DNA from: Thraustochytrium sp. TN22
Taxonomy: Eukaryota; Sar; Bigyra; Thraustochytrida; Thraustochytriidae
Reading direction: 5' to 3'
Length of the DNA: 64,000 nt
Assembly (NCBI GenBank): GCA_013306675.1
Contig: JABLUY010000064.1
Coordinates: 1-64,000 of the forward strand
Shown: piece after piece, positions 50,997 through 60,065 of the stretch
Layout: each line of letters starts with the position of its first letter
How positions within the stretch are numbered: the stretch's first letter is position 1
Notes under the pieces: model-generated
The model's input: the letters and a program-made list of their open reading frames with translations, nothing else
Databases searched by the model: none
Told to the model about the DNA's origin: nothing
Translations under genes and position numbers: made by a program

Positions 50997-53900
50997 GCTC
51001 TACCAAGGGCTGCGGCTGCGGCTGCGGCTGTGGCTCTTGGCGTCTCCTCTAGCTAGCTCCTCCTGCTGCGGCTCCCGGAGGCGCTCTCCGGCAAGCCTGG
51101 CCAGCTAGGCGGCGCCGGGGCGCGCCTCAGCGCCGCGCAGGGCTGCGCGGCGCGGCGCTTGGCGCCGCGCCCGCGCTCGCGCTGTCGGGCGGTAGGGGCT
51201 TCCGCTCCGGGCCGAGGTTTGAAGGCTTGATGGTGCCCCTGCCTGGGCCAAGCGGTGATGATGGACTCTCTCTCTCTCTCTCTCTCTCTTTCGCGCGCGC
51301 GCGCGCGCGTCTCTCGCTTCTGCACGTACGGGCCGCGCCGCGTAGGTCGCGCCGCTCTACGCGCTGTCGCGCTGTCGTGCCGGCAGCCGAGCCGAGCCGG
51401 AAGCGGCGGAGCCGGGCAGCACGGAGCGGAGCCGCGTGGGGTGGTGACTGCTGATGCGAGATGGACGCCCGAAGGGGAAGAGGGACGGCGCCAAAGCTGG
51501 CTCCGCCCTGACTCGCCTCGCCTCGCCTCGCCGCGCTCGCGTCGCTGCGGCGTGCCTCGCCGCGCCGCGGTTCGCCGCGCCGCGGTTCGCTGCGCCGCAA
51601 TTCGCCGCGTCGCGCCGCGCCCGCCGCGCCGCGCCGCGCCGCGCCGCGCTGCGCTGTGGCCGCGCCGGCGGCCTCCCAGAAGCCTTGGCCGCCGCGCCGG
51701 TGCGCCTGCTGCTTTTTGGTTTTTGCTTGCGTGCCTGCGTTGCGTGCTCCTCTTTTTCAAAAAGCCTGCTGGTCCGGCCGCCCGCGCGCGTGTGGCGCAG
51801 CCGGCTGGAGTCCCGCGCGCCCGCTGGGCAAGCGACGCGCGCGAGAGAGCGCGCAAAGGAAGGGACGCGAGGGAGCGCGAGAACGAGACGCTTCAAGCGT
51901 GGCCGCCTCTCCTCCTGCCTGCGCTCCTGGCCTGCCTGCCTCGGCCTGCCTCGGCTTGCCTGTATGGACGTGAACGTGGACGTGCACGACGGCTACGAGG
52001 ACGACGGCTCGTGTTCAAAGCGAACGCTGACCGAGCCCGAGCTAGGCTGGCGTTCCTTCGTGCCTCGCTGGCAGACTTCTGGCTGCTGGCGTGCTCGTGG
52101 CTGGCGTGCTCGTGGCTGGCGTCCTTCAAGGCCGAGTGCACCGCGGTGAGGTCCTTCGCCACGAGCTGCTCTTGCTCGGGCCGCGCAGCCGAGGACGCTC
52201 TGCGGCCGAAGGAGGACCCGAGACGCTTGAGCCGCACCTCGCTCGCCTTGACGTGCAGCGTCTCCAGCAGCTCTCTCGCGTCCTGCAGCCGCGCCTCCAC
52301 GCCTATCTCGAGCGAGCCAAGGCCGCCGCCGCCCGCGGCCGCCTCGGCGCTCTCGGCCTTGTTGCCTTCTAGCTAGCTAGCCTGAGAGGCTCGCCGCGCC
52401 AGCCGCGCCGGCGCCCCGGCCCCTCGCCTGATCCGCGCCGCCCCCGCGCCGCCGCCCGCCGCCGCAGCCGCGCTCCTGGACTGCGCGCACGGCACGGCAC
52501 GGCACGGCACGGCGAGCTGCTCGCCGCCGCTGCTCGCTTGCTCACTGCCTGCCTGTCGCTCGCGCCCGCCCGCGTGAGCGCCGCGCGGTCGGCTTGCCTG
52601 CCCGCCGCCGCACCCGCGATTGCGGAGCCCGCCTCGGCTGGAGATGCTGCAGCGCCACGAGCTGTCGCGATGCCGCTGGCCGCGCTGCGCCGCGCCGCGC
52701 CGCGCCGCTGCGCGCGCCGCGCTGCGCCGCTGTCTGCGCGGGCCGGCCGCTCGCGCGCAGGCTCGCTCGCTCGCTCGCTCGCTCGCCCGCGCAGGCGCGC
52801 CGCGCGACCGGGTCTGCCGGGCTCGCTCGGGCGCGGACCAGGCTGGCGTGCTTGGTCGCGGCGGGGTTTGGCTGTGCCTGCCGTAGTAGCGTAGCTGCCA
52901 GGACTCGGAGGGAGCGGGGGCGCTTGGACCGCCGCGACCCGCGAACGCAGGACCCGGCGCCAGCCGAGGCCGGGCGCTGCTGCGGCGCCTGCGGAGCCCG
53001 TGCACGGCGTGCGCAGGCAGCGCAGCTTGGGCGGTGGCTCGGCTGCCTGGCAGCTCCTCGCAGAGTGCGCGGCGGTTGTGCGCGTCGAAGCTACGGCATC
53101 CTTGGCGGGAGCGGCCACGCCGCCACGCGCTCTCGACCCGACTCGGCTCGCGAGCGCGAAGCATCGCAGCGACTCGGGCAGGCAGTCGTCATGGCCAGGA
53201 AGCGACCATGCCGCAGCTCAGGGAGCTCGCCTCGCGCGCCACGGGCAGGCCCGGCCTGGCGCTGCGCCGCGCCGCGCCGCGCTGGGCGGGCGGGCGGGTG
53301 TCCTGCTTGCCTTGCTTGCAGTGGGCTGACAGTGAGTGGGGCATCACCCGGCATGAAGCCGCAGCACCGGAGAAGCACGTACGCTCTTGCTCACAAGTAC
53401 CATGAGAGCTCCGCGGCCGGAAAAAGCAAGCACACCGGAAGCGGCGCGAGCGCACTGGTGGCACTGGTGCATGGCGGACCCGGACTCGGAGGCTGCAGCA
53501 GCGGACGGACGCTGGCGCTGACGAGCGAGCGAGCGAGCGAGCGAGGCCAAAGTTTGTCTCGAGGAGGGAGAGAGCAGCAGCAGGGAAGCCTGCTAGCCTG
53601 AGCCTTCAAGGCAAACAAAACAAAACACCGGAGTGTCCGCGCAGAGCCCCGCGACTTGCTATCCCCGGCGAACACCAGCAATCGAATCCGCGAATTCTTG
53701 CCTCTTCCCGTGTCGCCAGTGGGGCCTGGGCCGCTCGTGTGCGGGCTCCCGCTCAGTCCTGCCGCTCAGGCAGGAGGCACTGGTGCGGCGTGGCTGGCGG
53801 CGCGGGCGGGCAGCCTGGCCGGCAAGCGAGCGAGCGCGCGAGTCGGCGAGCCCAACCGCCGAGCGGCCGCGCTCGAGCGCTAGCTAGCTACGGCCAAGAT

Positions 53901-54851
53901 GGTGCTGTGGCCAGTCGGGGAGTGGGACCAAGCGAGGCTGTCCCGAGTCGTGTGCGTAGTAGCGTCCCGTCTGTCACCCGGTCACCGCACCGCAGCCACA
54001 GAGAGCGGCGGCGTCTGCATCGCCCGTGAGCCGTGGGGCGAGCAGGGCGGATGGGATCAGGTCCACGCTTCGAAGCTTCGGCTGGAAGTGGATCAGCCAG
54101 GCTCGGCCTCCGAGTCTGTCTGGGCATGCGAGCCTCGGCGAGGGACACGTTGCACACGTGGGTCCAAGCTCGGCTTGTTGCTGAGAGTTGCTCGCTGCCA
54201 GCCAGTCTGAGCCAGACGCGCGGCTCGGCTGGCCCCGCAAGAGCCTGTTATCTAGCTGCCAGGAGCGTGACACGAGCGATCTCGTGGCGCGCCAAATTGT
54301 TCCTTCAAGAAGCTGAGCGCAAAACAGCGTGGAGACCGGTCGCGCTAAGTACTAGCGACGAAGAGCAGAGACGACTTCGACGTTAGGGGGCCATCTGCGG
54401 CGAGCGTCTCGGATCGCTGCCTTTGTCGCGCCCAACAACTCACTGCCAGTGCGCCTCGCTGTGGGTACAGCTGAGGGGTCGTACCGGTCTGACGCGCCTC
54501 CGCGAATTTCGCGCCTCTTCTTACCTATGTGGTTCGGGCAGCGACGCTCCAGCGACGAACATTGCATGGACTCCGCGAACTGCGCGCAAGCCGAGCGCGT
54601 CATGCGAATCAGATCCGCATCGCTCCCCGCCAAGGCGGGCAGGTCGACCGCTAGGCCTGCTTGGTGCGCAGCATGGGGGGCTACGAGCTCGGGATGCGCG
54701 TCCTGGTCCAGGGGAGGACTAGGAGGGAAAGATGGGCGGGCAACTAGCCGGCCAGCTTATGGCAGGATGATTCGTGCGTGCATCGTATCGTATCGTACAA
54801 GTTAGTTAGCGAGCTACTGCTGCTAGCTACCTAAGAGGCTACCACTCTCTT
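50997..54851. other. Large gene-poor intergenic region upstream of the 1009-residue protein gene
   Basis: 3.85 kb between the start of the 1009-residue protein gene and the stop of the NUFIP1-like gene. It contains a CTAG tract (about 51047-51057), a CT run followed by a CG run (about 51265-51310), GCCGC/TCGCC pentanucleotide repeats (about 51500-51660), a GGCAC run (about 52491-52513), a GCTC run (about 52758-52790), a GCGA run (about 53524-53543) and further CTAG tracts at about 52370-52381 and 53878-53889. Every open frame is compositionally biased; none has recognisable domains. The stretch 53900-54800 is closer to average GC, but I could identify nothing in it. Confidence 0.5.
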
Positions 54852-56282
54852 CTACAGGGCGCTCGCGCTGATCGGGGAGGCACTGGCACCCGCTGCCTCT
54901 GTCGCAGCCGCCCCCGTCGCCGTCGCCGTCGCCGTCGTCTCGGCGGCACCTATGCGGTCCGGGTCCAAGTCCGAGTCCTGCCGAGCGTTGTCCTGCGCAA
55001 ACTCCTCCTGCTCGGCAGCCCTGCGGAGCAAGTGGTGGATGGCGTGCAGGAGGACGGCCCGCTCCTTGGCGATATCTGCGCGCAAGAGTTTGCGCAGCAG
55101 CGAGTCCTGGCCGTCCGGTCGCGCCGTGGCGTGCAAGAACTGTTGCTTCTCGGCGCGCTTACGACGCGCAATCAGAGCTTGCGTGCGGAGCTTTGGATCG
55201 TGCGAGAAGCGGCACTTGGCTACCCTACAGACCCCACTGGCCAGGAACCGGTTGCACACACGTGGCTGGTCGCGCCGGGTCGTCATCTGCGCCTCATGTC
55301 TCGCCGTCTCCCTCTTGGTCCCGGCGCCACCGTGCTTGCCGTCTTGCTCCGCGCCCGTGCCTGCAGAAGCCGTCGCCGTCGCCGTCGCCGCTGCCGCCGA
55401 GTCCGAGGCTGCCGTCGCCGCCTTCTCCTGCTCCTTGCGCTCAACGTTCGCCTGCGTCGGGAAGTTGCGCCGCCGCGCAGCACGCCAGGCCGCCACCTCC
55501 TCAGGCGTTGTGCCGACGTGGTGTGCTGCCAAGTACTTGGGGTCCAAGTCCGCGAGCGGGTCCTTTTCCTTCTTGCGCCGCTTCGAATCGTGCTGCGCCT
55601 CGGACTGCGCCGCCCTCGCTTGCGCCGCCTGGGGCTGCGCCTTTTTGGGCTGTTGCACAGTGTCTGCGGGCTCCGCCTCGGCCTGCACCTTGCTTGGTGG
55701 GATGGCCGTCCCTGAGGCCTGCCCACCTCCGCCGCGAGCGCGCCGCCCTCGTGAAGTTCTCCGCCTCTTGTTGCCCTGACCGTGCTGCGGCTGCTTTTGC
55801 GGCGCCTCAATGCCCGTGCTCTGTGCATTCTTGTCCATTGTGCCCTGCTTACCTTGATTTGGGTGCTGCTGTTGCTGTTGTTGTTGTTGTTGCTGCTGCT
55901 GCTGCTGCTGTTGTTGTTGTTGTTGTTGCTGCTGCTGCTGCTGCTGCTGATGGTAATGCTGGTACCAGTATTGCTGGTGCTGGTTTTGTTGCTGATGCTG
56001 GTGCTGGTGCTGATAGTAGTGCTGATAGTAGTGCTGCTGGTGCTGCTGGTGCTGCTGGTGCTGCTGGTATTGCTGGTGCTGGGGCTGGTGAAATTGCGTT
56101 GGCGCGTAATGCTGCTGCGACTGCGCAAAAGGCTGCTGTAGCTGCGCATAGGGCTGCTGCGCTCCTCCTTGCGCGCCATGCACGCCATGCGCGCCTTGCC
56201 CCTGCGCATACCACGCCGCTGTCGTCTGATGCGCAGGTCCACCGCCCGCCCGCCACCCGTGCGCCCCGCCCTGCTGCTGCAT
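54852..56282 (-). CDS. NUFIP1: NUFIP1-like box C/D snoRNP assembly factor with polyglutamine tract
   Basis: A 476-residue protein. The key region (about 250-295) reads PEEVAAWRAARRRNFPTQAN followed by VERKEQE, the conserved NUFIP1/Rsa1 PEP segment that grips Snu13/15.5K during snoRNP assembly with the R2TP chaperones. About 50 residues further on is a CCCH zinc finger (CNRFLASGVCRVAKCRFSHD, spacing C-x8-C-x4-C-x3-H), as in NUFIP1 relatives. The C-terminus is helical (LLRKLLRADIAKERAVLLHA). The N-terminal 140 residues are Gln/His/Tyr-rich with a Gln run of about 28-30 at about 112-140. Nuclear or nucleolar action is expected from family knowledge. The first ATG (56282) precedes the Gln-rich region; no conserved anchor confirms it. 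It diverges from the membrane-protein gene at 56681. Confidence 0.85.
   Translation of the reverse strand: MQQQGGAHGWRAGGGPAHQTTAAWYAQGQGAHGVHGAQGGAQQPYAQLQQPFAQSQQHYAPTQFHQPQHQQYQQHQQHQQHQQHYYQHYYQHQHQHQQQNQHQQYWYQHYHQQQQQQQQQQQQQQQQQQQQQQQQQQQQHPNQGKQGTMDKNAQSTGIEAPQKQPQHGQGNKRRRTSRGRRARGGGGQASGTAIPPSKVQAEAEPADTVQQPKKAQPQAAQARAAQSEAQHDSKRRKKEKDPLADLDPKYLAAHHVGTTPEEVAAWRAARRRNFPTQANVERKEQEKAATAASDSAAAATATATASAGTGAEQDGKHGGAGTKRETARHEAQMTTRRDQPRVCNRFLASGVCRVAKCRFSHDPKLRTQALIARRKRAEKQQFLHATARPDGQDSLLRKLLRADIAKERAVLLHAIHHLLRRAAEQEEFAQDNARQDSDLDPDRIGAAETTATATATGAAATEAAGASASPISASAL
55862..55948 (-). repeat. Polyglutamine-coding CAG/CAA tract
   Basis: About 29 consecutive Gln codons of the NUFIP1-like protein, a mixture of CAG and CAA read on the - strand. 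The codon mixture suggests selection for Gln rather than a young pure CAG expansion. Confidence 0.9.
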
Positions 56283-56680
56283 GGCGCCGCCGCGCTCTCG
56301 CGCTCGCGCAGGAGGGAGACGGAAAGAGCGAGCGAGAGAGAGGGAGAGAGAGAGCCGCCCGCCGCGCCGCCGCCCGCGCGGCCCGCCGCCGCCGCCCGCG
56401 CCGCCGCGCGCACCAGTGCTGGCCCCGGACTTGCCCGCGCTGCCAGTGGGCGAGCCGGCCCCGCCGGGCGACTCGACGCCGGCGGACTTTGCCTTGTCGT
56501 GACCACTCCAAGTTACGAACTTGAAAGCTGGTAAGTAACTTAGGCGCTAATTGCGTGCGCAAGAACCGAGTCACGATCAGACCCGGATCCTAGGCGGCGT
56601 CGCGCGGCGGCGCGGCGGCGCGGCGGTTGCTGGTCGCGCGGGCTGTTCGCGCGGGGTCGTCGCGCGGGCGGCGGGACGCC
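56283..56680. promoter_or_regulatory. Divergent intergenic region (NUFIP1-like / membrane protein)
   Basis: 398 bp between two starts, with GA-rich repeats near 56325-56360 (NUFIP1 side) and an AT-richer patch around 56505-56560 that is the likeliest core promoter region. Confidence 0.45.
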
Positions 56681-57949
56681 ATGGCGCTGCCGGCGCTGCC
56701 GGTTCCGCCGGCGCCGTCAACGTGGGCAGCTGCGGGCCTGTACGCGGCAGTGCTCGGCACGAGCGTCCTGCAGGTCCTTGCGAACTGGGCGCCTCTCCGC
56801 GCAGGACCGACGGTGCGCGGGACGGCGCGCGCGACGCTGGCGCTGCCCTTGGCCGGCGCGGCGATGGCGGTGATTTGGAGCATGCTCTTTGCGTTCATGC
56901 GCGAGACCTCGCACAACAAGGGCTGCGGGCCGGGCGAGTCGCCCCTGGAATTGCTGTACTGCGATACGCAGGCATGGCTCGAGACTAGCATTGTGGTAGA
57001 GGGCTACGTGGACGTGACAGAAACCGCAGTGGGCTGGGCGTCCTCCTCGCAGCTACTCATGTTCATGCTTCCGAGCTGCGCTTTTTTGCATCTGGAGTGT
57101 GCCCGCATGCAGCTCCCACGTTCGCTCACGGTGGCCTACGTGCTCGCTGCGCTGCTCGGCGCCATCAGTTTCTCCCTCCCACTACTCCTTGCGCACTTTC
57201 ACATTCTGGCTCAGCAGGAGCCCCAGGAGCAGCAGCAAGAGCAGCCACCACGGCCCCGGCAGCTTGTGCCCAAGGTTTCTGTCTCGCTTGTGGCCTGCAC
57301 CTTACTCGCGCTCGTCGGCGTTCTCTATCTGCCTTACACGTACGCCTACGAGTCGCACCGCCGCACCATTTATGCATGGTCGCTCGCGCTTGTACATGTG
57401 TGTCTCGCCATGCCCAGCATTGTAGGCCGTCCAGGCGTCATCGCCGCCACGCACCCGGACGCACCGCGCTACCGCCACCTCATGGGCCTCCTGTACGCAC
57501 TGCTCGCCGGGGGCAACCTCGTCTACCACGCGCATAACATGCTGCGGGCGTCTTTTGCGTACGCGTCCGCGCACAAGCGTGCCACGGCCTCCTCGCTCCT
57601 CCGTCACCTGGCCTTTGACCCCTTCTTGCAATCCTTTTGCCAGTGCGCCGTCTCGATCGATGTCATTATTGCTAGCATCGCCACCATGGCCTACATGATC
57701 AGCCACTCTTCCTCCCGCGGGGTCTTCCTCAGCGCGCTTACCCCTGTTATTAGCATCGGCGTCACCTTCCCGCTCTTCCTCGCCTTTCAGCTCGTAGATG
57801 AAGAGGCCGCCGCAGCGGCGGCGCTACGCGAGGAGGTGGCGCTGCGCGAGGAAGTGGCGGCCACGGACGCGGCGCTTCGTGAGGCGACGGCGACAGCGCC
57901 GGACCTCGCACCGCGAGCTATTGCTCGGCGCGCTCGTCGTGATCGTTAG
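56681..57949 (+). CDS. Unrecognised multi-pass membrane protein
   Basis: With the ATG at 56681 the protein is 422 residues; the frame is open to an earlier ATG at 56627, but the added residues are Arg/Gly-rich. About nine hydrophobic helices are visible, including AAAGLYAAVLGTSVLQVLAN, LPLAGAAMAVIWSMLFAF, LLMFMLPSCAFLHLECA, VAYVLAALLGAISFSLPLLL, VSLVACTLLALVGVLYLPY, IYAWSLALVHVCLAMPSIV, LMGLLYALLAGGNLVYHA, IIASIATMAYMISHS and LTPVISIGVTFPLFLAF. A cytosolic-looking Gln-rich loop lies at about 180-200, and the C-terminal tail is acidic/Ala-rich. No family motif is recognised; a transporter or lipid-handling membrane enzyme would be a guess. Confidence 0.75.
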   Translation: MALPALPVPPAPSTWAAAGLYAAVLGTSVLQVLANWAPLRAGPTVRGTARATLALPLAGAAMAVIWSMLFAFMRETSHNKGCGPGESPLELLYCDTQAWLETSIVVEGYVDVTETAVGWASSSQLLMFMLPSCAFLHLECARMQLPRSLTVAYVLAALLGAISFSLPLLLAHFHILAQQEPQEQQQEQPPRPRQLVPKVSVSLVACTLLALVGVLYLPYTYAYESHRRTIYAWSLALVHVCLAMPSIVGRPGVIAATHPDAPRYRHLMGLLYALLAGGNLVYHAHNMLRASFAYASAHKRATASSLLRHLAFDPFLQSFCQCAVSIDVIIASIATMAYMISHSSSRGVFLSALTPVISIGVTFPLFLAFQLVDEEAAAAAALREEVALREEVAATDAALREATATAPDLAPRAIARRARRDR

Positions 57950-58482
57950 CGTCGGCCGCGTCACCGTCCCGTTCCACCTCGCGCTTCACCTTTGTTCGTT
58001 TGTTTCAGGTCGCGGCGGCGGCAGCACTGCTGCGCCAAGGGCTGGTGTTGGCAGCGGCGGCGCTTTGCGAGGTGGCGGAAGCGGCGACCGCGACGAAACC
58101 ATCGGGCTTCATTCGACCTGACGCCCAAGTCCGAGCGGGATCCCTGCTTTGGCTCGCCGGACCGCGCCAATACATGGCGAAGCGAACCACCATCCAATTG
58201 AAAGCAGCGGGCTTGGACCCGCTTTCCAAGTACATGCGCACCGCTGTGACCAGCCACGCCCCCCTAGCTCGTGCGAGCACCACGGCACTACACTGTTGGA
58301 GAACAGTTTGAGCGAGCCGCGTGCGCGCGAAGTGGCGAAGAAAACAACCTCAGGCCGGGCTGGCTGCCAAGTCCTGTGAGGAGAAGCATGAAAATGATCG
58401 ACATGAAACGAAACAAAGAGGGAGTGATGCTGACCAGGTCGAGGCCCACAAAAGGCTTTGCGAGCTGGTGCCTCGTGGGGCT
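57950..58482. other. Convergent 3' spacer (membrane protein / tetraspanin)
   Basis: 533 bp between two stops. A good-looking pyrimidine tract with CAG (about 57990-58009) resembles a 3' splice site but has no matching gene structure. No other feature is seen. Confidence 0.45.
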
Positions 58483-59352
58483 TTACGGGCCAGTGCCGGC
58501 AACATGGGCGCCATTGGGGTGCAGGGCGTGCTCGATTTTATGATACGGCGCACGGAACTCGAAGATGGCGCTCATGAAGGAGATGAACTGCAGGACGAGC
58601 AAAAAGCCAGAGACGATAGACCCGTACAGGGTGGCACTGCGCGTAGTCGCTACAATGGCATCCTTGCAGAAGAAGTCGGAGCCCGTGGCATTGAAGGCCG
58701 CATCGTCGGCCGCCTCATCGAACTCCGGGTACAGATCGTGCACGGCCTCAAGATCCGCGTAGCTCGCCGCGCAGTCCTTCTTTATGCCAGAGAGCTGCGA
58801 GACGAGAAAGGACGACACGTTCTTGTCGTACTCGCCGTAAAGGTAGGTGAGCTCAAACGAGATGCCGCAGCACCCGAGCAGGTCCTGCGTGCGCACCCAC
58901 TCCTCCGGGTTTTCCTCGGCAAAAGTGACCAGCTGCAGCTCCAGAGTCTCTTGTGCCTCCGCGATGTCCGCGTTCAGCCCCGGCACGGTCTCCTGGCCGT
59001 TCGCGTATAGCGCCAGCAGAATTGTCGCGAAGAGCTGCAGCACCATGATAATGCACACGACGCCGGCGAAGATAAAGAGTAGCACGCGCCGCTCCGAGAA
59101 CGCCGCCCACACGCCCAGGAGCGACACCGCCAGCGCCAGCGCGGAGCACCCGATCACGACCAGCAGCACCCAGTCGGGCACCACCTCGAGCTCCGGGCCG
59201 CCCGCGTCCGAGTACAGGAGCACCAGCGCGGCCACTAGCAGGGCGAACGAGATCAGCCCGGTGCCGATGTTGATGATCTTGAGCGCCATCTCCGACACTT
59301 GCCCGAGCCGCTCCACGTCGCCCAAGCGCTCCCCCTCGGTGATCTTGGGCAT
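58483..59352 (-). CDS. Tetraspanin
   Basis: A 289-residue protein with the four-helix tetraspanin layout. TM1 is around IINIGTGLISFALLVAALVL, TM2 WVLLVVIGCSALALAVSLLG, TM3 VLLFIFAGVVCIIMVLQLFA, then a large extracellular loop of about 125 residues, and TM4 YGSIVSGFLLVLQFISFMSA. The loop carries the signature CCG (LLGCCGISFE) plus two further Cys (KKDCAAS, FFCKDA), giving the four-Cys EC2 pattern. Tetraspanins organise membrane microdomains. The ATG at 59352 is chosen because MPKITEGERLGDVERLGQV gives a short cytosolic N-terminus; upstream in-frame sequence to 59586 is Arg/Gly/Ala-rich 5' UTR. It converges on the membrane-protein gene. Confidence 0.9.
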   Translation of the reverse strand: MPKITEGERLGDVERLGQVSEMALKIINIGTGLISFALLVAALVLLYSDAGGPELEVVPDWVLLVVIGCSALALAVSLLGVWAAFSERRVLLFIFAGVVCIIMVLQLFATILLALYANGQETVPGLNADIAEAQETLELQLVTFAEENPEEWVRTQDLLGCCGISFELTYLYGEYDKNVSSFLVSQLSGIKKDCAASYADLEAVHDLYPEFDEAADDAAFNATGSDFFCKDAIVATTRSATLYGSIVSGFLLVLQFISFMSAIFEFRAPYHKIEHALHPNGAHVAGTGP

Positions 59353-60000
59353 CCTGGCTGGCGGGTTAGGCCTCGTCGGCCGAGACCTGCCCACGCTCTT
59401 GGCTGTCTGCGCCCCCTCGCCGCTCCGCTCCGCACCTCGCCTCGCCGCGCTGCGCTGCGCTGCACCGCCCGGCGCTCTCGCCGCGACCTCTCTCTCTCCC
59501 GCTCCCCTTTTGCCTTTGCCTTTGCTCAGGGCTTTTCGCCGCCCCCCGCGACCGTCTCGTTGGCCTGGCCTGCTCCTCCACTGCAAGTCTCTGTCAGTGC
59601 CGCGCGGCGCGTGTGCAGGCAGGCCCTCGCGCTTCGCTGGTAGCTAGCTAGCTTTTTGGCTAGGAGAGGCTGTAGAAGTTTACACGGCGCGTGCACCGCA
59701 GTGCAGTGCAGCCGTCGCCCGGGTCGCCGGCACGCGGCGCGCGGCCTGCAGTGGCCTGCAGTGGGACCACTGCCAGTGGGGCTGCCCTGGCTCGCTCACT
59801 GTCATGAGCAGGCCGGGCCAGGCCCGGACTGGCTTCCAAGGCAGCCAGCGCAGACTCGGCCGGTGCGGCGAGCCGCCGCCGGTCAGCGGGGCCGTTCGAT
59901 CTTCGAGATTTCAAAGTTATTGGTGATGTTGGTGCCAGGCCTCAAACTAAAGTTGTCCTTTGGAGGTTAGTTAGTTAGAAGCAAGCACGACTCGAAATGT

Positions 60001-60031
<31 letters not shown>

Positions 60032-60065
60032 TCAGGCAGGCAGGCAGGCAGGCAGGTCTGCCAGG
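59353..60065. promoter_or_regulatory. Intergenic region: tetraspanin promoter and TM9SF 3' UTR
   Basis: 713 bp between two genes on the - strand. CTAGCTAG units lie at 59640-59653, and a CAGC/CAGG array at 60001-60056 sits just past the TM9SF stop. Confidence 0.45.
60001..60056. repeat. CAGC array merging into CAGG array
   Basis: About seven CAGC units, a short CAGT step, then about six CAGG units, immediately downstream of the TM9SF stop. Confidence 0.9.

Noticed and set aside
54352-54633. A 93-codon - strand frame in the large intergenic region
   Set aside because: It has somewhat protein-like patches near its end, but there is no recognisable family, no flanking support, and the frame could be open by chance at this GC content.
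57985-58012. Pyrimidine tract plus CAG resembling a 3' splice site after the 422-residue membrane-protein gene
   Set aside because: The gene already ends at a stop at 57949, no donor site with coding continuity was found, and the other genes here are intronless.
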